Part shown: positions 9,094 to 15,511 of the stretch, in pieces | How positions within the stretch are numbered: position 1 is the stretch's first letter | How the letters are laid out: every line of letters starts with the position of its first letter | DNA from: CAWDZK01 sp963807005 | GTDB lineage: Bacteria; Actinomycetota; Actinomycetes; JACCUZ01 | DNA: 64,000 nucleotides | NCBI GenBank assembly: GCA_963807005.1 | Contig: CAWDZK010000001.1 | Location: forward strand, 620,001 to 684,000 | Direction: 5' to 3' | Made by a program: the position numbers and the translations under genes | The notes under the pieces: generated by a model | The model's database searches: none | What the model saw: the letters and a program-made list of their open reading frames with translations, nothing else | What the model was told of the DNA's origin: nothing

Positions 9094-10104
9094 GTGCACA
9101 GCCGGGCGATCGTCGCCGTCACCCTCGCCGCTGTGCCGCTCGCGGTGGCCGCCGTCCTCGGCGCGGCCCCGGCGCCGAGCCGCCTGCCGCCTGCGGACGG
9201 GTCGCCGGACCGGCCCGGCACGAGCGCCTCGGCCGGTCCCACCGCGACGGCGACCGCCGGCGCCACCCCGAGCGCGACGCCGAGTGCGACGACGACCCCG
9301 GAGGCGCCGGCCGAGCTGCCGGGAGGGGGCCGGGTGCTCTTCCCCGGCCGGCGTCTCGTCGCCCTGTACGGGCACCCGGGCGCGGGCTCGCTCGGGGTGC
9401 TGGGCGAGCAGGGGGTGGCCGCGGCGGTCGCCCGGGCGCGGCGGGTGGCCCGGCCGTACGGTCGGCTCAGCGACGTACCGGTCGTACCGGCCTTCGAGAT
9501 CATCGCCACCGTCGCCCAGCGCTCCAAGGGCCGCGACGGGGACTACTCCGGTGAGTCCTCGGTCCGGTCGCTGCGGCCGTGGGTGCGGGCCGCAGGGAAG
9601 GCCGGGATGCTCGTCGTGCTGGACCTGCAGCCGGGACGAGCGGACCTGCTCGACCAGGCGAAGCGGTACCGGTCACTGCTCCGGCTGCCGCACGTCGGTC
9701 TGGCCGTCGACCCGGAGTGGAAGCTGCGGCGCGGCCAGCGGCCGCTGGAGCAGATCGGGCGGGTCGACGCGGCCGAGATCAACCGCACGTCCGCCTGGCT
9801 CGCCGCCCTGGTGCGTGCCGACGACCTGCCGCAGAAGCTGTTCGTCGTGCACCAGTTCCGGCTGTCGATGATCGGCCGTGCGCACCGCCTCCGGGTCGAC
9901 CGTCCCGAGCTCGCCGTCCTGATCCACATGGACGGCCAGGGCGGCGCGGCCCAGAAGCTGGCCACCTGGCGCTCGGTCCGGCGCGCCCGGCCCGCCGGCA
10001 CCCGGCTGGGCTGGAAGAACTTCTACGACGAGGACCACCCGACGTTCAGCCCGGCGCGCACCATGCGCCGGGTCCCGCAGCCGGTGATGATCTCCTACCA
10101 GTGA
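9094..10104 (+). CDS. secreted protein of unknown function with TIM-barrel-like pattern
   Basis: A 336-residue protein with an N-terminal signal peptide (hydrophobic residues ~5-25, Ala-rich cleavage region, no lipobox Cys), then a Thr/Ala/Pro/Ser-rich linker (~30-72), typical of exported actinobacterial proteins. The mature part alternates strands and helices with acidic residues at strand ends: 'VALYGHPG', 'VVPAFEIIAT', 'MLVVLDLQPG', 'VGLAVDPEW', 'LFVVHQF', 'VLIHMDGQG'. This pattern suggests a glycosyl-hydrolase-like barrel, but no family can be named. A CACAGT hexamer (9082-9087) sits 6 nt before the GTG start, supporting a leaderless transcript. Confidence 0.75.
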   Translation: MHSRAIVAVTLAAVPLAVAAVLGAAPAPSRLPPADGSPDRPGTSASAGPTATATAGATPSATPSATTTPEAPAELPGGGRVLFPGRRLVALYGHPGAGSLGVLGEQGVAAAVARARRVARPYGRLSDVPVVPAFEIIATVAQRSKGRDGDYSGESSVRSLRPWVRAAGKAGMLVVLDLQPGRADLLDQAKRYRSLLRLPHVGLAVDPEWKLRRGQRPLEQIGRVDAAEINRTSAWLAALVRADDLPQKLFVVHQFRLSMIGRAHRLRVDRPELAVLIHMDGQGGAAQKLATWRSVRRARPAGTRLGWKNFYDEDHPTFSPARTMRRVPQPVMISYQ

Positions 10105-10147
10105 CCGTCGGGTCGTATTGCCGCGAGGACGCCGGGTGGTCGTGCCG

Positions 10148-10915
10148 CTACGGGACGAGGTCCACCGCGAGCGCGCAGTGGTCGCTGACCGGGAGCCGCA
10201 TCGCGCGCACCCGGGTGACGGTGGCCTGGTGGTCGGCCAGCACGTGGTCGAACTGCACCCGCGGGCGCCAGGACGGGTACGTCGGCACCCGGGCCAGCTG
10301 GGTCCAGCCGGTGATCCGCCCGGGCAGGGCGCCGGGCAGGTTGAGGTCCCCGACCAGCAGCCGCGGACCCGGGAAGGACCTGGCCCACCGCGACACCGCC
10401 CGCAGCTGCCGGACGTTCCAGCCCGGCACGAACGACAGGTGCGCGGTCACGACCGTGAACGGGCCGGTCGGCCCCTTCACGACGGCGGCCAGCGCGACCC
10501 GCGGCTCGTCCGGCACGGTCGTCAGCCCACGCCGGCCGGGCACGAGCAGGGGCAGCCCGATCGGTGCCGGGCCGAAGCGCCGGACCCCCCACGAGAGCAC
10601 TGGGAGCCGGGACGCCAGACCGACGCCGTACGACGGCCCGCTCACCTGCTCCCCGTCGTCGGTCGACGACGGCGACCAGGCCGCTCCCGGTGTCCCCTCG
10701 AGAGCGGGCGCGAACCGCCACCACCGCGCACCGAGCGCCTCGGCGACGCACGCCGTCTGGTCGGTGCCGCCCGACCGCTCCTGGCTGCGGTCCACCTCCT
10801 GCAGCCCGAGGACGTCGGCGTCGAGCGCCACGGCAGCGGTCCGCAGGTCCTCGGTGCGCACCGCACCGTCCGGCACCCCGCGACCGCTCAGGAGGTTGAA
10901 CGTCGCGACGCGCAC
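10148..10915 (-). CDS. endonuclease/exonuclease/phosphatase (EEP) family hydrolase
   Basis: A 255-residue protein of the EEP superfamily (Mg2+-dependent phosphodiesterases that may act on nucleic acids, lipids or phosphate esters). Motifs in order: 'VATFNLLSGRG' (metal-binding Asn), 'GLQEVDRSQ' (metal Glu), 'VVTAHLSFVPG' (catalytic His), 'LLVGDLN' (Asp/Asn pair), 'FDHVLAD' and 'VSDHCALAVDL' (catalytic Asp-His). All catalytic residues are present. There is no signal peptide, so it is cytoplasmic. It converges with the secreted protein gene. The substrate is unknown. Confidence 0.88.
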   Translation of the reverse strand: MRVATFNLLSGRGVPDGAVRTEDLRTAAVALDADVLGLQEVDRSQERSGGTDQTACVAEALGARWWRFAPALEGTPGAAWSPSSTDDGEQVSGPSYGVGLASRLPVLSWGVRRFGPAPIGLPLLVPGRRGLTTVPDEPRVALAAVVKGPTGPFTVVTAHLSFVPGWNVRQLRAVSRWARSFPGPRLLVGDLNLPGALPGRITGWTQLARVPTYPSWRPRVQFDHVLADHQATVTRVRAMRLPVSDHCALAVDLVP

Positions 10916-10980
10916 CCGCCCGACCCTATGCGGCCTCCCGGGCGGCGGCCCGCGCCGTGGCCCGTCGTAAGGTGCCGCGC

Positions 10981-12417
10981 ATGAGCGCTGCCGAGACGGA
11001 CCCCGCTACCGGCAGGGATGCCGCCGATGCCGTCGATGCTGTCCGAGCGGCGGTCGCGGCCGGCGCCCGGGACATGCTCGACGGGCTGGTGGAGTGGCTG
11101 CGGATCCCGTCGATCTCCGGCGACCCGGCGCACCACGGCGACGTCCGGCGCTCGGCCGACCACCTCGCGGATGCGCTGCGCCGCACCGGGTTCCCGACCG
11201 TCGAGGTCTGGGAGACGCCCGGCCTCCCCGCCGTGTTCGCCGAGTGGCCCAGCGACGACGTGGACGCACCCACCGTCCTGGTCTACGGCCATCACGACGT
11301 GCAGCCGGTCACTCCCCTCGAGCTCTGGGAGCACCCGCCGTTCGACCCCACGGTCGTCGGCGACCGGCTGTACGCCCGCGGCGCGGCGGACGACAAGGGC
11401 CAGGTGTGGTTCCACACGCTGGGGGTCGCCGCCCACCTCGCGGCGACCGGACGCAGCAGCCCGGCGGTCAACCTCAAGCTGGTCGTGGAGGGGGAGGAGG
11501 AGTCCGGCTCACCGCACTTCGCCGCCCTGCTCACGGAGCGGAAGGCCCGGATCGCCGCCGACGTCGTCGTGGTCAGCGACACCGGCATGTGGTCGCGCGA
11601 GACGCCGACCGTGTGCACCGGCATGCGCGGGATGACCGACGGCCAGGTCGACTTCCGCGGCCCGACCGGAGACGTCCACTCCGGGTCGTTCGGCGGCGCG
11701 ATCCGCAACCCGCTCACCGAGATGGCCCGCGTCCTGGCCCGCCTGCACGACGACGACGGCCACGTGACGATCGACGGCTTCTACGACGGAGTGCACGAGC
11801 TCGGCGACGACGAACGGGCGCTGATCGCGAAGCTGCCGTTCGACGAGCAGGCCTGGCTGGCCAACGCGCGCAGCGAGACCGCGCACGGCGAGGCGGGGTT
11901 CAGCACGCTGGAACGCGTGTGGGCCCGGCCGACCGCCGAGGTCAACGGCATCTGGGGCGGCTACATCGGCGAGGGCCACAAGACGATCGTCGCCAGCGAG
12001 GGCCACGCCAAGGTGTCCTTCCGGCTGGTCGCCGGGCAGGAGCCGGCGGACGTGCAGCGCAAGTTCGAGGCGTGGCTCGGCTCGGTCGTGCCGGAGGGCA
12101 TCGAGTGGTCGATGAGCTGGTACGGACCCGGGGTGCGGCCCTGCCTCACACCGCTGGACCACCCGGCCCTCGACGCGGTCACCCGGGCGATGTCCGCGGC
12201 GTTCGGCACGGAGGTGCTCTACACCCGCGAGGGCGGGTCCGGGCCGGAGGCCGACCTGCAGGACGCGACCGGAGCCCCGGTGGTCTTCCTGGGCATCAGC
12301 CTGCCCGACGACGGCTGGCACGCGCCCAACGAGAAGGTCGAGATCCCCCTGCTGAGCAAGGGTGCCGAGGCGGCCGCGCTGCTCTGGGACGAGCTCGGCC
12401 GGTCGCTGCCGAGGTGA
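10981..12417 (+). CDS. M20-family dipeptidase (CNDP-like)
   Basis: A 478-residue zinc peptidase of the M20 family. Metal-binding and catalytic motifs are intact: 'VYGHHDVQP' (His, Asp), 'RGAADDKGQV' (bridging Asp), 'EGEEESGS' (Glu-Glu), 'SDTGMW' and 'PTGDVHSGSFGG' in the dimerisation domain, with the C-terminal His in 'WHAPNEK'. The length and 'ELWEHPPFDP' region match carnosinase-type dipeptidases. ATG at 10981 follows a TAAGGT hexamer (10968-10973) by 7 nt, so transcription is probably leaderless. It begins an operon in which each gene overlaps the next by 4 nt. Confidence 0.92.
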   Translation: MSAAETDPATGRDAADAVDAVRAAVAAGARDMLDGLVEWLRIPSISGDPAHHGDVRRSADHLADALRRTGFPTVEVWETPGLPAVFAEWPSDDVDAPTVLVYGHHDVQPVTPLELWEHPPFDPTVVGDRLYARGAADDKGQVWFHTLGVAAHLAATGRSSPAVNLKLVVEGEEESGSPHFAALLTERKARIAADVVVVSDTGMWSRETPTVCTGMRGMTDGQVDFRGPTGDVHSGSFGGAIRNPLTEMARVLARLHDDDGHVTIDGFYDGVHELGDDERALIAKLPFDEQAWLANARSETAHGEAGFSTLERVWARPTAEVNGIWGGYIGEGHKTIVASEGHAKVSFRLVAGQEPADVQRKFEAWLGSVVPEGIEWSMSWYGPGVRPCLTPLDHPALDAVTRAMSAAFGTEVLYTREGGSGPEADLQDATGAPVVFLGISLPDDGWHAPNEKVEIPLLSKGAEAAALLWDELGRSLPR

Positions 12418-13352
12418 GCACGTCAGCCCATGACCCGGTGCAGCACGACCTGCCCGGGCTGGCGCTCTCGCGGGCGCTGGTCGACCGTGACGCCGGTCGG
12501 CGTTCCGACGCTGCCTGGCTGGACGACGCCTGGGCGCACCCCGCGACCCGGGTGGTGCGGGTGCGAGACGGCCGGGTCGCGGTACACACCGGAACGGCCC
12601 GCCTCGACCTGGACGCCCGGCCGGACGTGCCCGCCGACCGCCGCTTCCTGCTCGGCACCCACGACGGCGTCGCCTACCTAGCCGCGGTCGAGGAAGGACC
12701 CGACGTCGGGGACGAGCACGCACCGTCGTACGTCGGGCTGCGCGAGGTGGGCGACCGGCTCGACGACCTCGAGGCCGGGCTGGTCGTCCACGCCGTCTCG
12801 CTGGCGAACTGGCACGCGACGCACCGGTTCTGCCCGCGTTGCGGGGCACCGACCAGGACCGAGAACGCCGGCCACACGAGACGGTGCGAGGTCGACGGCA
12901 GCGAGCACTACCCGCGCACCGACCCCGCGGTCATCATGCTGGTGCTCGACGACGACGACCGGCTGCTGCTGGGTCGGCAGACCAGCTGGGGCGAGGGGCG
13001 CTACTCGACCCTGGCCGGCTTCGTCGAGCCGGGGGAGTCGCTCGAGGCCGCGGTCCGCCGCGAGGTGCGCGAGGAGGTCGGGCTCGAGGTGGACCGGGTG
13101 GGCTATCTCGGCAGCCAGCCGTGGCCGTTCCCCTCCAGCCTCATGCTCGGCTTCACCGCGCACTCCCGCGGAACCGAGGTGACCATGAACGACGGGGAGA
13201 TCGCCGACGTCCGCTGGTACACCCGCGCAGACCTGGCCGCCGACATCGCCTCCGGGCGGCTGCTCACGTCGCCGTCCATCTCCATCTCGCGGCGCCTGAT
13301 CGAGCACTGGTACGGGGCGCCGCTGCCCGACAACGCGCCGGACCGACCGTGA
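12414..13352 (+). CDS. nudC: NudC-type NAD+ diphosphatase / NUDIX hydrolase
   Basis: A 312-residue NUDIX protein that in this family cleaves NADH/NAD+ and removes NAD caps from RNA. The zinc-ribbon region has 'FCPRCGAPT' (~140) and 'RRCEVDGSEHYPRTDPAVI'; only three cysteines are seen, with Asp at the expected fourth position. The Nudix box GFVEPGESLEAAVRREVREE (~201-220) is complete, and 'SQPWPFPSS' (~233) is the NudC-specific motif. GTG at 12414 overlaps the M20 stop. Downstream the YgjV-GNAT gene starts inside its stop codon. nudC lies near mrx1 and uvrD2, as I recall for M. tuberculosis. Confidence 0.92.
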   Translation: MSTSAHDPVQHDLPGLALSRALVDRDAGRRSDAAWLDDAWAHPATRVVRVRDGRVAVHTGTARLDLDARPDVPADRRFLLGTHDGVAYLAAVEEGPDVGDEHAPSYVGLREVGDRLDDLEAGLVVHAVSLANWHATHRFCPRCGAPTRTENAGHTRRCEVDGSEHYPRTDPAVIMLVLDDDDRLLLGRQTSWGEGRYSTLAGFVEPGESLEAAVRREVREEVGLEVDRVGYLGSQPWPFPSSLMLGFTAHSRGTEVTMNDGEIADVRWYTRADLAADIASGRLLTSPSISISRRLIEHWYGAPLPDNAPDRP

Positions 13353-13981
13353 GCTGGTTGGACGCGCTCGGCTGGGCTGGGTCGGCCCTGCTGATCTACT
13401 CCCTGCTGCAGGCGCGGGTGCTGCGGTTCCGGGTCCTGAACTTCGTCGCCAGTCTGGTGCTGGTCGCCTTCAACGCGCTGCTGGGGATCTGGCCGATGGT
13501 CGCGATGAACGCCGTCCTGGCCGGCATCAACGTGTGGTTCATCCGCAAGCTGCTGACCGAGCGGCACGACGAGGCGGCCTACGACGTCCTCGAGGTCGGG
13601 CTCGACGACGCCTACCTCCGGCACGTCCTCGCGGTGCACGGCGACGACGTCCGGAAGTTCTTCCCGGCCTTCGAGGGGCTGGCCCACCTCGACCCCGCCA
13701 CGCGCCGGTCGGCGTTCCTCGTCGTGCACGGTGACGAGACGGTCGGGGTGGTCGTCGCGCGGCGGGCCGACGAGGGCGTCGCGCAGATCGAGCTCGACTA
13801 CGTCACCCCGCGCTACCGAGACTTCACCCCCGGCGAGTTCGTCTATCGCCGCAGCGGGCTGTTCCGGGACCGCGGGTACCGCCGGGTGCTCACGCCGCCC
13901 GGGATGGTCGCGCCGTACTACGACGGCCTGGGCTTCCGGCCCGACGGCGACCACTACGTCCTCGACCTCGACCCGGCCTGA
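13349..13981 (+). CDS. YgjV-like membrane segment fused to a GNAT-type domain
   Basis: A 210-residue protein with two or three N-terminal membrane helices (~1-70: 'ALGWAGSALLIYSLLQAR', 'VLNFVASLVLVAFNALLGIWPM', 'AVLAGINVWFI') resembling the Imp-YgjV family. A soluble domain follows with the beta-alpha pattern of GNAT acyltransferases: 'AFLVVHGDETVGVVVARR', 'IELDYVTPRYRDFTPGEFVYR' (Leu-Asp-Tyr before a turn and helix), and 'VAPYYDGLGF'. The acceptor is unknown. GTG at 13349 overlaps the nudC stop (GTGA), so it is the last gene of the dipeptidase-nudC operon. The fusion is read directly from one uninterrupted frame; the functional meaning is inference. Confidence 0.8.
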   Translation: MSWLDALGWAGSALLIYSLLQARVLRFRVLNFVASLVLVAFNALLGIWPMVAMNAVLAGINVWFIRKLLTERHDEAAYDVLEVGLDDAYLRHVLAVHGDDVRKFFPAFEGLAHLDPATRRSAFLVVHGDETVGVVVARRADEGVAQIELDYVTPRYRDFTPGEFVYRRSGLFRDRGYRRVLTPPGMVAPYYDGLGFRPDGDHYVLDLDPA

Positions 13982-14015
13982 CCCCACCGCCACCCCGCCC
14001 GGGCCCGCTCAAGAA

Positions 14016-14091
14016 CGCTCGTTTGCGACCTGGCTGACGGACACGCCGGCCTCACGGCGGCGTGTCGGGTGAACGATGTCGCAAACGAGCG
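14016..14091. repeat. palindromic repeat, copy A
   Basis: A 76-bp imperfect inverted repeat between the convergent YgjV-GNAT and LLM genes. The outer 14-nt arms (14016-14029 and 14078-14091) are exact reverse complements, and an inner GACACGCCG/CGGCGTGTC stem is also present. A second copy with the same arms and inner stem lies at 14986-15060. The position 3' of both flanking genes suggests it also acts as a two-way transcription terminator. The same sequence in two intergenic spaces indicates a dispersed REP/MITE-like family rather than a gene-specific site. Confidence 0.8.
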
Positions 14092-14106
14092 CCGTGGGGA
14101 GGGGGC

Positions 14107-14958
14107 TCAGCGGGTGGCGAGGGGGCGCAGGGCGTCGGCGAGCGGCTCCAGCTCGCGGGCGTCGTGCGGCGGGGCCAGGTTGACCACGACCAGGCCGACG
14201 CCCGCCTCGCCGTACGCCGCCGCCTGCTCGGCCACCGCGGCAGGTCCGCCGTCGGCCAGCCGCAGGTTCACCGAGCACAGGATCTCGGCCGGGTCGCGGC
14301 CGACCTCGCCGCAGCGTTCGACGAGCACCTCGTGGTGGCCCGACCACTGCTCGACCGAGGACGTGAGGGAGTTCCACTGCTGGGCGTGCCGGGCGACGGC
14401 GCGCAGCGTCCGGGTCGGGCCGTTGCCGCCGATCGTGATCGGCGGATGCGGACGCTGCACCGGCTTCGGGTCGCAGCGCGCCTCGGTCAGCCGGACGTAG
14501 CGGCCTTCGTAGGTCGTCGTCTCCTGGCTGAGCAGCCCGACGATCGCGTCCAGCCCCTCGTCGAACCGGTCGAACCGCTCCTTCAGCGGCGGCAGCGGGA
14601 TGCCGTACGCCGCGGTCTCCTGCTGGTTCCAGCCGGCGCCCAGCCCCAGCTCCAGCCGGCCGTCGGAGATGTGGTCGACCGTGGCGGCCATGTTCGCCAG
14701 CACGGCGGGATGGCGGTAGATCATGCCGGTCACCTGGCAGCCGACGCGGATCCGGTGGGTGGCCTGCGCCATCGCGGCGAGCACGGTCCAGCCCTCCAGG
14801 CAGGGCCCGGTGCCGTTCCCGAAGATCGGGTAGAAGTGGTCGAAGTTCCAGGCCGACTCGAACAGCTCGATGTCGTCGGCCGCCTGCCACACCTCGCGCA
14901 TCGCCTGCCACGTCGTGTGCTGGGGGACGGTCTTGATCGCGAATCGCACGGGCGTCAC
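14107..14958 (-). CDS. LLM-class F420-dependent oxidoreductase
   Basis: A 283-residue luciferase-like monooxygenase-fold protein of the TIGR03560-like subgroup. Features include 'FAIKTVPQ' at the start, 'ESAWNFDHFYPIFG', 'RIRVGCQVTGMIYRHPAVLANMAATVDHIS' with the characteristic His-Pro, 'GLGAGWNQQE' and 'PPITIGGNGPTRTLR' (cofactor phosphate loop). The family uses reduced F420 (rarely FMN). The start is uncertain: GTG at 14958 or 14949 gives the usual N-terminus, while an in-frame GTG at 14982 would reach the neighbouring repeat. It is bracketed by two copies of the same palindromic repeat. The substrate is unknown. Confidence 0.88.
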   Translation of the reverse strand: MTPVRFAIKTVPQHTTWQAMREVWQAADDIELFESAWNFDHFYPIFGNGTGPCLEGWTVLAAMAQATHRIRVGCQVTGMIYRHPAVLANMAATVDHISDGRLELGLGAGWNQQETAAYGIPLPPLKERFDRFDEGLDAIVGLLSQETTTYEGRYVRLTEARCDPKPVQRPHPPITIGGNGPTRTLRAVARHAQQWNSLTSSVEQWSGHHEVLVERCGEVGRDPAEILCSVNLRLADGGPAAVAEQAAAYGEAGVGLVVVNLAPPHDARELEPLADALRPLATR

Positions 14959-14985
14959 CGTACGACGCCGCCCGCCGCCCACGAG

Positions 14986-15060
14986 TGATCGTTTGCGACC
15001 TGTGCCCGCGACACGCCGGGGCCGGCCCGGCGTGTCGGTGAGCCAGGTCGCAAACGAGCG
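14986..15060. repeat. palindromic repeat, copy B
   Basis: A 75-bp inverted repeat closely related to that at 14016-14091. The outer arms contain CGTTTGCGACCTG / CAGGTCGCAAACG and the centre is a perfect CGACACGCCGGG / CCCGGCGTGTCG hairpin. It lies between the mycoredoxin stop and the LLM start, i.e. 3' of mrx1, so it may terminate that transcript. The two copies differ mainly in the loop and in short segments flanking the inner stem. Confidence 0.8.
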
Positions 15061-15088
15061 TTCCTGGACGGGGCCGCGGGTGGTTGCT

Positions 15089-15370
15089 TCAGGCGGCGAG
15101 CTTGGCCTTGACGTCGTTGAGGCTGGGGTTGGTCAGCGCCGAGCCGTCGGGAAACACGAGGGTGGGCACGGTCTGGTTGCCGCCGTTGACCTGCATGACC
15201 AGCTCGGCCGCGGCGGCGTCGTCCTCGATGTCGACGACCTCGAACGAGATCCCCTCGCGGTCCATCTGGTCCTTCAGCCGGCGGCAGTAGCCGCACCAGA
15301 CGGTGCTGTACATCGTGACGCTGGCCGGCACGGGGATCCTCTCGACGACGGACGGGACGGTTGCCGGCAT
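15089..15370 (-). CDS. mrx1: mycoredoxin (glutaredoxin-like, reduces mycothiol mixed disulfides)
   Basis: A 93-residue glutaredoxin-fold protein with the active site 'WCGYC' (Cys26, Cys29), 'FEVVDIEDD', the cis-Pro 'QTVPTLVF' and 'LTNPSL' near the C-terminus, which together match actinobacterial mycoredoxin-1. It resolves S-mycothiolated proteins using mycothiol and mycothione reductase. The CxYC form and short length separate it from NrdH (which lacks the mycothiol-type tail). It is divergent from uvrD2, as I recall in mycobacteria (Rv3198A/Rv3198c, adjacent but co-directional there). The ATG at 15370 has no strong ribosome site; initiation further in is possible. Confidence 0.9.
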   Translation of the reverse strand: MPATVPSVVERIPVPASVTMYSTVWCGYCRRLKDQMDREGISFEVVDIEDDAAAAELVMQVNGGNQTVPTLVFPDGSALTNPSLNDVKAKLAA

Positions 15371-15511
15371 TCTGCCCACACCTGTGCAGAAGAACGCCTG
15401 GTCAGGCCGGTCGCTTCCCGCGCCCGGCTGTGGGATGCCGCACACCCCCGGTGGCGCACGGCGGGTGCACCGCGCGTACGCCGTGTCCGGCCCCGCTGCG
15501 AGGATGGCGCC

